The notes under the pieces were generated by a model. It saw only the letters and a program-made list of their open reading frames with translations. It was not told where the DNA came from and ran no database searches. Positions 16,619 through 24,122 of a DNA stretch of 33,920 nt are shown one piece after another. The stretch is taken from the NCBI GenBank assembly GCA_030747035.1, contig JASLLM010000018.1, forward strand, positions 1 through 33,920, read 5' to 3'. The position numbers and the translations under genes are program-made. The stretch comes from Alphaproteobacteria bacterium. GTDB lineage: Bacteria; Pseudomonadota; Alphaproteobacteria; GCA-2731375. Position 1 is the first letter of the stretch, and the number at the start of each line of letters is the position of its first letter.

Positions 16619-17431
16619 ATGACAGACCTGCGTATTTTCTCATACATGCCGAACCCGCGCATTTGGAAGGCAACCATCGCGGCCCGCTTGTGCGGTGTGG
16701 AGTTGGACCTGCGCGGCGCCAAGCCGGGCGAGTTGGGCGGCTGGTTGTGGGATTTCGATGCCCGGCCCCTGACGGACGAGGACCGCGAACTCGGCAACCC
16801 GTTGGCGCGGCAAAGCCGGACCGGATTTTCGGGCCAGCTTTACAAGACCGACGCCTTTCTCGCCGCGCACCCGTTCGGCACGGTGCCGGCGGCCTTCAGT
16901 CCCGATGGCGGGGTGGGTATTTTCGAATCCAACAGTATCGCCCGGACGGTGGCGCGGCTGCGCCGCCATGGGCCAAAGCTGTATGGCGATGACGCTTATA
17001 CGGCGGCGCGGATTGACAGCTTCCTCGATGTCAGCCTGGTGTTCGCCCGCGATGGGCAAAACTATCTGCTGGCCCTGAACGGCGGCGCCATTGATGCCCA
17101 TATCCATGGCCAGGCCGCGAAGGCGTTCGATATCTATCTAAACGGTATGGAGGCGGCCCTGTCGGCGGGACGGGGCTATCTGGTCGGTAACGACCTGACA
17201 CTGGCCGATATCGTTTTCGTGGCGGAACTCTGCTCCTTCGCGCGCGAGGCGGTGCATCTTGAAAGACTGGTGGAACATGAACTGCCGACAATTTTCCACG
17301 ACAATGTCGCGGCCGATTTCCCGGCAGCCATGAGCCATTTCGAGAACCTCTGCGCACACGAGGCCTTCGCGCCTGATATTGCGCCGTTTATGGAGAAAAT
17401 CGAGAGGCGGCGGGAGGCTGCGGTCAAATAG
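16619..17431 (+). CDS. glutathione S-transferase-like protein
   Basis: The protein has 270 residues in two domains. The thioredoxin-like N-terminal domain (about 1-115) has the cis-Pro segment FGTVPAAF (86-93) and the ESNSI glutathione-binding motif (103-107). The all-helical C-terminal domain has the buried Asp197 of LTLADI. Between the first helix and the cis-Pro segment lies an insertion of some 35 residues compared with a usual GST, and an eEF1B-gamma-like look is possible. The catalytic residue near the N-terminus is not clear (Ser8, Tyr9 are candidates), so enzyme activity is not assured. No good Shine-Dalgarno precedes the ATG at 16619. It converges with the small acidic protein gene 3 bp away. 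Confidence 0.85.
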   Translation: MTDLRIFSYMPNPRIWKATIAARLCGVELDLRGAKPGELGGWLWDFDARPLTDEDRELGNPLARQSRTGFSGQLYKTDAFLAAHPFGTVPAAFSPDGGVGIFESNSIARTVARLRRHGPKLYGDDAYTAARIDSFLDVSLVFARDGQNYLLALNGGAIDAHIHGQAAKAFDIYLNGMEAALSAGRGYLVGNDLTLADIVFVAELCSFAREAVHLERLVEHELPTIFHDNVAADFPAAMSHFENLCAHEAFAPDIAPFMEKIERRREAAVK

Positions 17432-17434
17432 TTC

Positions 17435-17713
17435 TCAGTGTCTCGATTGCGTCGGCGGCGCCTCGACCGCCAGATCGATATCATCTTCCGCACCCATGGC
17501 GCCGGTGGAGGCCGCGGCCAGGATTTCGCCGGCGGTTGAACCGGCTGACGTCGCGGCATAGGCGGCAAATTCCAGCAAGGTCAGGGCCAGACACTTGGGA
17601 CAAATGTTCTCCCGGGTCATGGCCGACATCAGATCGCCGCTGACCGCATTGTCGATGAGCTGACGGATTTCTTCTTCGTATTCGTCGGCATGCTTGAAGT
17701 CATCGTCGTCCAT
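17435..17713 (-). CDS. small acidic protein with a CxxC motif, function unknown
   Basis: I do not recognise a family. From the ATG at 17713 the protein has 92 residues, with a very acidic N-terminus (DDDDFKHADEYEEE), a single ICPKC pair that could bind zinc or form a disulfide, an Ala-rich helix (about 50-75) and an acidic tail. A start at 17752 would add 13 residues; neither start has a strong ribosome-binding site. It sits in the same direction as, and downstream of, ubiD (87-bp gap), so it may be the last gene of the ubi transcript. Codon use and tight packing against the GST gene favour a real gene, but support is moderate. Confidence 0.55.
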   Translation of the reverse strand: MDDDDFKHADEYEEEIRQLIDNAVSGDLMSAMTRENICPKCLALTLLEFAAYAATSAGSTAGEILAAASTGAMGAEDDIDLAVEAPPTQSRH

Positions 17714-17800
17714 GTCTGCCCCGCCCGTTTCGGTTTGGCCGGTTTCGACCATAGCAGAGTGCGCTGGACATGGCGATGCAGCCGCCCGCCGCCAAAAAGT

Positions 17801-19315
17801 CTATCGCCAGATAGGTTTCCCCGATCCGGGCAGGCCATAGTCGGCCCATTTTTCGCTGACATCGGCGATAACTTCATCGCTCATGCGCAGCCGCTTGCCC
17901 CAAACCCGCTTGCTTTCGGGCGGTATCTTAACCGTGGCATCAAGGCCCAGCTTGCCGCCCAGGCCTTCCTCGGGTGAGGCGAAATCGAGATAATCGATGG
18001 GCGTGCCTTCGACCACCATGCTATCGCGGCCCGGGTCCATGCGGGTGGCGACGGCCCACATCACCTCTTTCCAGTTCCGTGCGTCAATATCGTCATCCAC
18101 GACGATGACCAGCTTGGTATAGGTGAATTGCCGCAGGTAGGACCAGACCGACATCATGATGCGCTTGGCGTGACCGGGATAGGCCTTGCGGATCGAGACC
18201 ACGGCGATGCGGTAGGAGCAGGCCTCGGGCGGCAGCCAGAAATCGACGATTTCGGGAAATTGCAGCCGCAGAATGGGAATATAGAGCTCGTTCAGAGCCA
18301 TGGAAATGACCGCCGGTTCGTCCGGTGGCGGTCCAGTGTAGGTGGAGAGATAAGTCGGCTTGGCCCGCATGGTCACCGCGCTGAGGGTAAAGACCGGAAA
18401 GGGCGCGACCGCGTTCAAATGCCCGGTGTGATCGCCATAGGGGCCTTCGTCGCCGAATTCCTCGTGCGAGACGTGGCCTTCCAGGACGATTTCCGCCTCT
18501 GCTGGCACCTGCAGGGGCACCGTCAGGCAATTCGCCAAACCTATTCTGCGGCCACGCAACAGGCCCGCGAACTGATATTCCGACAGGGTATCGGGCAGCG
18601 GCGTCACCGCCGACAGCATGGTGCAGGGGTCCGCCCCGATCGCGGCCGCCACGGGCATGGGTTCGCCCCGCGCCTCGACCCAGCGGCGGTAATGCTGGGC
18701 CCCGCCGCGATGGGGAAGCCAGCGCATCAGCACCTTGTTGCGGTCGATCACCTGCATCCGGTAGATACCGATGTTGTATTGGTCCTGGGCCTCGCGTCCG
18801 GGCCCCTTGGTGATGACCATGGGCCAGATGATCAGGGGTGCGGGCTCGCCCGGCCAGCAACTGGGGATCGGCAAGCGCGCCAGATCAATGTCGTCGCCCC
18901 TCCAGATTATCTCCTGGCACGGTACGGTCTTGCGCCGCGTCCGTTTTGGCTGCATTGCCCCGACGCGCTTTAACAGCGGCATGGCGTCGGCGACCTCTTT
19001 CAGGCTGCCGGGCAGGGCCGGTTGATGCAGAGTGGCCAGCATTTCACCGACTTGGCGCAGCTCGTCCGCCTTCCGGCCCAAGGCCATGGCAACCCGGTCG
19101 ACGGTACCGAAAAGATTGATCAGCACCGGTGTGTCATAGCTCTGGCCATCGGGACCAACGGGATTTTCAAACAGCGCCGCCGGCCCGTTTTCGGCCAGCA
19201 GGCGGGTCTGGATCTCAGTCATTTCCAGGGCGGTTGACACCGGCGTCTTGATGCGCACCAGTTGCTTCGAACGTTCCAGCCGTTCGATGAATTTGCCCAG
19301 GGTAAGATCGATCAT
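17801..19315 (-). CDS. ubiD: UbiD, polyprenyl-4-hydroxybenzoate decarboxylase
   Basis: UbiD removes the carboxyl group from 3-polyprenyl-4-hydroxybenzoate using prenylated FMN supplied by UbiX. The 504 residues are near the length of the E. coli enzyme. Family segments are easily read: QYNIGIYRMQ (about 179-188), EGPYGDHTGH (290-299), YTGPPPDEPAV, FPEIVDFWLPPEACSYR, GHAKRIMMSVWS and TPIDYLDFASP. The start at 19315 leaves an 8-bp gap to ubiV. The apparent longer start at 19351 would overlap ubiV by 28 bp and adds a non-family N-terminus. Its place as the last of ubiT-U-V-D ties decarboxylation to oxygen-independent ubiquinone synthesis. No ubiX is present in the window. Confidence 0.95.
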   Translation of the reverse strand: MIDLTLGKFIERLERSKQLVRIKTPVSTALEMTEIQTRLLAENGPAALFENPVGPDGQSYDTPVLINLFGTVDRVAMALGRKADELRQVGEMLATLHQPALPGSLKEVADAMPLLKRVGAMQPKRTRRKTVPCQEIIWRGDDIDLARLPIPSCWPGEPAPLIIWPMVITKGPGREAQDQYNIGIYRMQVIDRNKVLMRWLPHRGGAQHYRRWVEARGEPMPVAAAIGADPCTMLSAVTPLPDTLSEYQFAGLLRGRRIGLANCLTVPLQVPAEAEIVLEGHVSHEEFGDEGPYGDHTGHLNAVAPFPVFTLSAVTMRAKPTYLSTYTGPPPDEPAVISMALNELYIPILRLQFPEIVDFWLPPEACSYRIAVVSIRKAYPGHAKRIMMSVWSYLRQFTYTKLVIVVDDDIDARNWKEVMWAVATRMDPGRDSMVVEGTPIDYLDFASPEEGLGGKLGLDATVKIPPESKRVWGKRLRMSDEVIADVSEKWADYGLPGSGKPIWR

Positions 19316-19323
19316 GGCCTGCC

Positions 19324-20262
19324 TTATTCCGCGGCCGCCCCATCGACCCAAAGCCGGCCTTCCCGGCCGTGCAGATAGCCGTTGGCCAGGGGGACATCGC
19401 CGATCAGTTCATCTAATCGCGCCTGCGCCTCTTCCACCGCCATGCTTTCGTCCAAGACGCCCCGAAACACGGCCGCCACCTGCACCATGTCGCAGCTATG
19501 GGGCCACAGGCGGAAGCAATCGATGCCGGCGGCTTGCAGCAGCGGCAGTTCGGCGAGCAGGCTGCAATAGGTATCCGACAGGGTCTGCGTGCCGTTGATG
19601 GCCAGGAACGGTTCCTCGTCCAGGGTTTCGATGGTTAGGCCGTCAGGATCGTTGGCACAGACGAACTGACAGCCATCCTTATGCAGATCGTGGGCCCGGG
19701 CGTGATAGCAGCGAGCCGAAATCGCCAGGGGCAGGCGGCCGAACACCTGCACTTCCAACGACACCGACCGGCCCGCATCCGTTTGCCCCAGATCCTGCAA
19801 AGCGCTCAGGGACAGCTCCGCCGGCAGCGAGACCCGGAAGGCGCCGCGCTGCGCCAGATAGGCGATGGTGCCTTCGTTGTAGGCGTTGACGAACGGGCCG
19901 ATAACATGGCGCCGGCCGGCCAGCAGCGAAGCGGTGGAAATATCATTGGCTTCGAACAGCAGGTCCGGATCGGCGATGGACTGCCGGATCTCCTCCATCT
20001 CCTCGCCCGTCATGATCAGGGCCAGGGTGGAGAGCGCCACTTCCTTGCCGGCGGCCGTCAGACGCTCATGCACGGCGGGCAAGTGGGGCAGAATGAAGGG
20101 CCGCCGCTTGGCGCACACCACCTCGCCCAGATAGACCGTGTCGATGTCGGCTTCATCGGCGATACGGAAATAGAAATCGCGCCAGCGTTCCGCGTCCCAG
20201 TGAAACAGCACCGGCCCCAGGGCGAGTTTGGGGTTGGTTTTCGTGCTCTTCCCGCCCTTCAT
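19324..20262 (-). CDS. ubiV: UbiV, oxygen-independent ubiquinone hydroxylation protein
   Basis: UbiV is a U32-peptidase-family protein that works as a complex with UbiU to hydroxylate ubiquinone precursors without O2. The 312 residues have the cysteines expected to hold a [4Fe-4S] cluster: Cys50 (LGEVVCAKRRP), Cys185 (SARCYHARAHD), Cys198 and Cys202 (KDGCQFVC). The 185-198-202 spacing matches that of E. coli UbiV (180-193-197, from memory). The start overlaps the ubiU stop by 4 bp (ATGA), indicating translational coupling. Confidence 0.95.
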   Translation of the reverse strand: MKGGKSTKTNPKLALGPVLFHWDAERWRDFYFRIADEADIDTVYLGEVVCAKRRPFILPHLPAVHERLTAAGKEVALSTLALIMTGEEMEEIRQSIADPDLLFEANDISTASLLAGRRHVIGPFVNAYNEGTIAYLAQRGAFRVSLPAELSLSALQDLGQTDAGRSVSLEVQVFGRLPLAISARCYHARAHDLHKDGCQFVCANDPDGLTIETLDEEPFLAINGTQTLSDTYCSLLAELPLLQAAGIDCFRLWPHSCDMVQVAAVFRGVLDESMAVEEAQARLDELIGDVPLANGYLHGREGRLWVDGAAAE

Positions 20263-21275
20263 CGCCAGGCCCTTTGATAGGCGCCGGAGGTCTCCCGCTG
20301 GCCTTCGGTAACCTCGCCGAGTTGCGGCATTTCGGGGATCGGCTCGCCGCGCCGGCAGGCATCGACGGCGGCGCGGAAGGCGGCGACCACCTGTGCCGTA
20401 TAGGCCCGACCGCGCTGGCGGCCCTCGATCTTCAGAGCGGAAACGCCGGCCGCCATCAGATCCGGCAAGATGGGCAGAACGTTCAGCGAGGTCGGCGCCT
20501 CGAACAGGTAGGAGGCGCGGTCATCGGCAACGAAGCGGCCCTTGCACAGGGTCGGATAGCCGGCGGCATCATTTTGCTGAAACACATTGATGGTGAAATC
20601 ACCCAGCCGCGAGACCATCTCCGAGCCCCGCTCCAGATACCGGACGTGGGAGGCGGGGGAACAAACGCCGGTGATATTGGGTGACTTGCCCGTGACATAG
20701 GATGACAGCAGGCAGCGCCCTTCGGCCATGGGACACATGCCGCCAAAGGCAAAAACCTCCGTCTCCACCGGGATGCGGCTGTTCAGATCGGCGATATCCT
20801 CCACCGTCAGCACCCGGGGCAGCACCACCCGGCGCACGCCGAAGGCCTCGTGATAAAAGCGGATCGCCTCGGCGTTGGAGGCGGAGGCCTGCACTGATAG
20901 ATGCAGGCGCAGACCCGGGTGCTGCTTCGAGGCATAGTCGAGAATGCCGATATCGGCCAGGATCACCGCGTCGACGCCAAGATCGGCGGCACGGTCAATG
21001 GCGCGGTGCCAGGCCTCGGGCGCGCCGGCGCGGGGAAAGGTATTGATGGCGACAAAAACCTTGCAGTCGCGGGCGTGAGCATATGTCAAACCTACTTCCA
21101 GCTCTTCGGGGCTGAAATTCAGTCCGGGAAAGTTGCGCGCATTGGTCTCGTCACGAAAGCCGAGATAGACAGCCTCGGCCCCGGCATCGACCGCGGCTCG
21201 GAGCGCCGCCGGGGTACCCGCGGGGCAGATCAGTTCCAGATCGCCGGGGGTCGTGTTGGCATTGCCTTGGGCCAT
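20259..21275 (-). CDS. ubiU: UbiU, oxygen-independent ubiquinone hydroxylation protein
   Basis: UbiU is the U32-family partner of UbiV in oxygen-independent ubiquinone biosynthesis. The 338 residues begin a TIM-like fold with LELICPAGTPAALRAAVDAG (13-32). They contain the four cluster cysteines Cys181, Cys188, Cys205 and Cys244. The spacings 7, 17 and 39 equal those of E. coli UbiU (169, 176, 193, 232, from memory), which separates it from the RlhA and TrhP U32 paralogues. The gene lies 2 bp after the ubiT stop and overlaps ubiV by 4 bp, so the three are one coupled unit. Confidence 0.96.
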   Translation of the reverse strand: MAQGNANTTPGDLELICPAGTPAALRAAVDAGAEAVYLGFRDETNARNFPGLNFSPEELEVGLTYAHARDCKVFVAINTFPRAGAPEAWHRAIDRAADLGVDAVILADIGILDYASKQHPGLRLHLSVQASASNAEAIRFYHEAFGVRRVVLPRVLTVEDIADLNSRIPVETEVFAFGGMCPMAEGRCLLSSYVTGKSPNITGVCSPASHVRYLERGSEMVSRLGDFTINVFQQNDAAGYPTLCKGRFVADDRASYLFEAPTSLNVLPILPDLMAAGVSALKIEGRQRGRAYTAQVVAAFRAAVDACRRGEPIPEMPQLGEVTEGQRETSGAYQRAWR

Positions 21276-21277
21276 GC

Positions 21278-22015
21278 TTACTCCGGTGCTGTTGCGGTGG
21301 ACGGTTGCGTGGTGCGGCGGCGCCGTGAGCTCTTGCCACGCGACATGGTTTGCCGCAGATGGTCAACGGCGGCCGCTTGCGCCGCCAGCCGCTCCATGGC
21401 CGGCTGCAACAAGGCATCCTGGAGCAAGGCCATATCGCTGCCGGCGCGGCGGGCCAGCCGCCGCAGACGCTTGGCGGCGCGCCGTGCGGGCCGCGCCAAT
21501 GGACCGGCGCGGACGAGGATGTCATCGATGATATCGATCTCCTCACCATCAACCGCGTTGCGCAACGCTACCACCGCCTCCGTATCGCCCTCGATCACCA
21601 GGGCCCTGGAAAAGAACAGGGCATCGCCGTCGACCCGGCCTTCCAACAGATCGATCAGGGCCAGCAGCGAGCCGCGAATGGTGGCCCCGACCTCGCCGGC
21701 GTCCGCCGCGCGGGCGACGCTCAACCTTGGTTGCCTGACATCCGCCCGCAGCAGAAACCGGATCGGCAAATCGATGGGGTCAATCAGAAAGACCGTATTC
21801 GCGTAAGGTCCCAGACGCTCGAACATACCGGGGTGCTGGCTGGCGACCGCCGCCATGGCGGCACGCAATATCGGCTGTAGCAGCAGCCGTGGCACCGCGG
21901 GCGGAATTGGCGACAACAGCAATCCACCCAACAGCACGGGCGAGAATGGCGGCACCATGCCGCTCCGCCCAGCGCCGGCGGCGCCGTCTTCCGCGCGATC
22001 CTGAAAGTCATTCAT
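21278..22015 (-). CDS. ubiT: UbiT, SCP2-domain accessory factor for ubiquinone synthesis
   Basis: UbiT is a lipid-binding SCP2-domain protein thought to present polyprenylated intermediates to the anaerobic Ubi proteins. The 245 residues have a hydrophobic Pro-rich N-terminal segment, an SCP2-like core (about 65-155), with FLIDPIDLPIRFLL and ALFFSRALVIEGDTEAVVALRNAVDG as the recognisable parts, and a basic Ser/Arg/Thr-rich tail. The tail after about residue 200 appears longer than in enterobacterial UbiT. The start is either ATG 22015 or ATG 22033; neither has a clear Shine-Dalgarno. First gene of ubiT-U-V-D. I see no TTGAT-N4-ATCAA FNR site in the 164 bp shared with the divergent amidase gene. 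Confidence 0.9.
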   Translation of the reverse strand: MNDFQDRAEDGAAGAGRSGMVPPFSPVLLGGLLLSPIPPAVPRLLLQPILRAAMAAVASQHPGMFERLGPYANTVFLIDPIDLPIRFLLRADVRQPRLSVARAADAGEVGATIRGSLLALIDLLEGRVDGDALFFSRALVIEGDTEAVVALRNAVDGEEIDIIDDILVRAGPLARPARRAAKRLRRLARRAGSDMALLQDALLQPAMERLAAQAAAVDHLRQTMSRGKSSRRRRTTQPSTATAPE

Positions 22016-22179
22016 AACCGGGGATTTTAGCATACGGCTCGGCGGCGCTCCACGCCGTGGCCCCGCCGGGGCTGCGGCAAAGTGCCGCGATAGCGCGCCG
22101 CTGTCCCAAGGTTTGGGCTGACGGGAAGGAGCAATCGTGCTGCAATGTCTTGGCTGCCAGTTTCAGGGGAGGACAGATC

Positions 22180-23424
22180 ATGACGCCAGCCAACCAGTTA
22201 TCCGCCAGTCAGGCCCGAGGGGCCCTGGACCGGGGCGAAATCGGCGCAGCGGAACTGCTGGCGGCCTGCCGGGCGCGGATCGCGGAACGGGATGGCGCGG
22301 TCAAGGCGTGGTGCCATCTGGGCCGGGACAAGGCCTCGGATACACCCGGACCCTTGGCGGGAATTCCCGTGGGCATCAAGGACATTATCGATACCGCCGA
22401 CATGCCCACCACTTATGGCTCCGAGGTCTATCCCGATCATCGACCGGCCATGGATGCCGCCTGTGTCGCCCTGGTGCGGGCCGCCGGCGGAACGGTTCTG
22501 GGCAAGACGGTTAGCACCGAATTCGCCTATTTCCAGCCGGGCAATACCGCCAATCCCCATAACCTGGCCCATACCCCGGGTGGTTCTTCCTCGGGCTCGG
22601 CGGCGGCGGTGGCCGATTGCATGGTGCCGCTGGCCTTCGGCACCCAGACCGGGGGCTCGGTCATCCGCCCCGCGGCATTCTGTGGCGTGGTGGGCTACAA
22701 GGCCAGTTATGGCGCCATGCCTCTATATGGCGTGAAGGCCCTGGGCCATGATCTGGACAGCCTGGGCTGGTTCTGCCGCGAGCTCGCCGATGTGCACCTG
22801 ATGCGCGCCGCCCTGGTGGGCGCGGCGGTGGAAGTCGACGCCGTCAAACCAAGGATCGGCCTGTGCCGCACCTATGAATGGGAGCAAGCCGACGGTGACA
22901 GCCAGGCCGCCGTCCTGGCCGCCGCCAAAAGCCTGGAAGCGGCCGGGGCGGACGTGGTGGACGTGGATCTGCCGCCGTTGTTCGGCACCCTGGTGGAACA
23001 GCAGAAGGTGGTCATGGCGCAGAATGCCGCCCGGGATCTGGCCTTTGAATACAACAACCACCGCGACCGCATGAGCAAACATATCGTCGCCCTGATCGAA
23101 CAGGGCCTGGGGGTGGACTTTAGAACCTATCAGGCCGCCATCACCGCCGCCGTCCAGGGCCGGCGCCATTTGCATAGGGTCTTCGCGGAGGTGGATGTGT
23201 TGCTGTGCCCCTCGGCACCGGGTGAGGCGCCCGAGAGCCTGGAGAATGGCACCGGCGATCCCGTTTTCAACCGCATGTGGACCCTGCTGGGCAGCCCCTG
23301 TGTCAACCTGCCCGGCCATACGGGCCGCCACGGCCTGCCCGTCGGCGTACAGGCGGTCGGCGCCCTGGGCCGGGACGAAAAGCTGCAGGCCCACTGCGCC
23401 TGGATGGAAAGCCGGATCACATAA
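22180..23424 (+). CDS. amidase-signature family amidohydrolase
   Basis: This is an amidase of 414 residues with the Ser-cisSer-Lys triad of the amidase signature family: Lys67 (VGIKDIID), the GGSSSGS cluster (134-140) and nucleophile Ser160 (QTGGSVIRPA). The rest of the family layout follows, including a PGEAPESLENGTGD segment and a C-terminal GLPVGVQAVG. It could act on amides, biuret-like compounds, aryl amides or nitrile-derived amides; it is not GatA, because no gatB or gatC is near and it is shorter. AGGGGAGGA (22165-22173) six bases before ATG 22180 fixes the start, so an in-frame upstream extension to 22057 is unlikely. A 28-bp inverted repeat begins 13 bp after the stop. Confidence 0.93.
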   Translation: MTPANQLSASQARGALDRGEIGAAELLAACRARIAERDGAVKAWCHLGRDKASDTPGPLAGIPVGIKDIIDTADMPTTYGSEVYPDHRPAMDAACVALVRAAGGTVLGKTVSTEFAYFQPGNTANPHNLAHTPGGSSSGSAAAVADCMVPLAFGTQTGGSVIRPAAFCGVVGYKASYGAMPLYGVKALGHDLDSLGWFCRELADVHLMRAALVGAAVEVDAVKPRIGLCRTYEWEQADGDSQAAVLAAAKSLEAAGADVVDVDLPPLFGTLVEQQKVVMAQNAARDLAFEYNNHRDRMSKHIVALIEQGLGVDFRTYQAAITAAVQGRRHLHRVFAEVDVLLCPSAPGEAPESLENGTGDPVFNRMWTLLGSPCVNLPGHTGRHGLPVGVQAVGALGRDEKLQAHCAWMESRIT

Positions 23425-23437
23425 AAGGTCCCGATTC

Positions 23438-23497
23438 CCTATTTCGGTGACAGTTTACTTAATTCGCTAGAATTAAGTAAACTGTCACCGAAATAGG
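23438..23497. repeat. 28-bp perfect inverted repeat (REP-like palindrome)
   Basis: Left arm 23438-23465 and right arm 23470-23497 are exact reverse complements around a 4-nt loop (GCTA). The arms contain GGTGACAGTTTACTTAATTC. It lies between the convergent amidase and DUF3501 genes. No T-run follows either arm, so it is not a textbook Rho-independent terminator, although a 28-bp stem may still stop transcription or protect both mRNA 3' ends. From memory, GACAG-T-TACTTAATT palindromes resemble REP units linked to IS200/RAYT transposases. Confidence 0.85.
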
Positions 23498-23525
23498 TGG
23501 CGGCTGTGTATCGATTTGCCGACAA

Positions 23526-24122
23526 CTAATCGAAATCCCCGGCCAAGGCCTCGCGGGTGGCTTCGGGCAGTACGGCCATGTGGCCGTAGGCGGGGTGTTC
23601 GATGGCGGCGATGATGCGGGCGTTGGGCTGGCGGAAGGCGGCGATCTGAGCTGGCTGAAAGGGGAAATGCAGGAAATGCACGGATGAGGCCTTGCCGTCG
23701 GATCTGGTGCGCTCGATGCCGTCCTCGACCTCGGCCACGGCCATGATCTTCTGGCCATCGACCTCCAGGCCGACCGCGTGCTCGATGCCGCCTAGGGTGG
23801 ACAGAATGGCGTCGCGGCGGGTTTCGTCGGCGATTTCGAACATTAATGTGGCAACCAGCTCCCGGCCCTGGGGAACCAGGGGATTATAGGCGGCCAGCTC
23901 GTCGGCCAGTTGTTCATCGCCGCCCTTTTCGATCCACAGCATCTCCTGAATCTGCGACAGCATGGTGGTGTAGTTCTCGAAATAAAAGGCCGCGAAAGGT
24001 CCCACTTCCAAACGCCGCGGTCGCTTATAGGCAATGATTTCCCGGCGGCGTTCCGGGCGTTCGGGGCCATAGATCTCCAAGGGAATGATGTCGTCCCGGC
24101 TGATGCTGTGCTTCGTACTCAT
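23526..24122 (-). CDS. DUF3501 family protein
   Basis: The protein has 198 residues and belongs to DUF3501, a family of unknown function. It starts with ISRDDIIPLEIYGPERPERR and RPRRLEVGPFAAFYFENY, which resembles a basic, protein-contacting N-terminus, then ERxEMLWIEKGG-like helices, NPLVPQGRELVATLMFEI and a closing HPAYGHMAVLPE. It shows no cofactor motif that I can name. Its start overlaps the Fe-S oxidoreductase stop by 4 bp (ATGA), so the two proteins are translationally coupled and probably work together, downstream of an Irr box. Confidence 0.85.
   Translation of the reverse strand: MSTKHSISRDDIIPLEIYGPERPERRREIIAYKRPRRLEVGPFAAFYFENYTTMLSQIQEMLWIEKGGDEQLADELAAYNPLVPQGRELVATLMFEIADETRRDAILSTLGGIEHAVGLEVDGQKIMAVAEVEDGIERTRSDGKASSVHFLHFPFQPAQIAAFRQPNARIIAAIEHPAYGHMAVLPEATREALAGDFD

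Noticed and set aside
22016-22179. FNR site upstream of ubiT
   Set aside because: I searched by eye for TTGAT-N4-ATCAA and near variants and found none in the ubiT-amidase gap.
23438-23497. Classical Rho-independent terminator
   Set aside because: The stem is strong, but no T-run follows on either strand, so I list it as a repeat and leave termination as a possibility.
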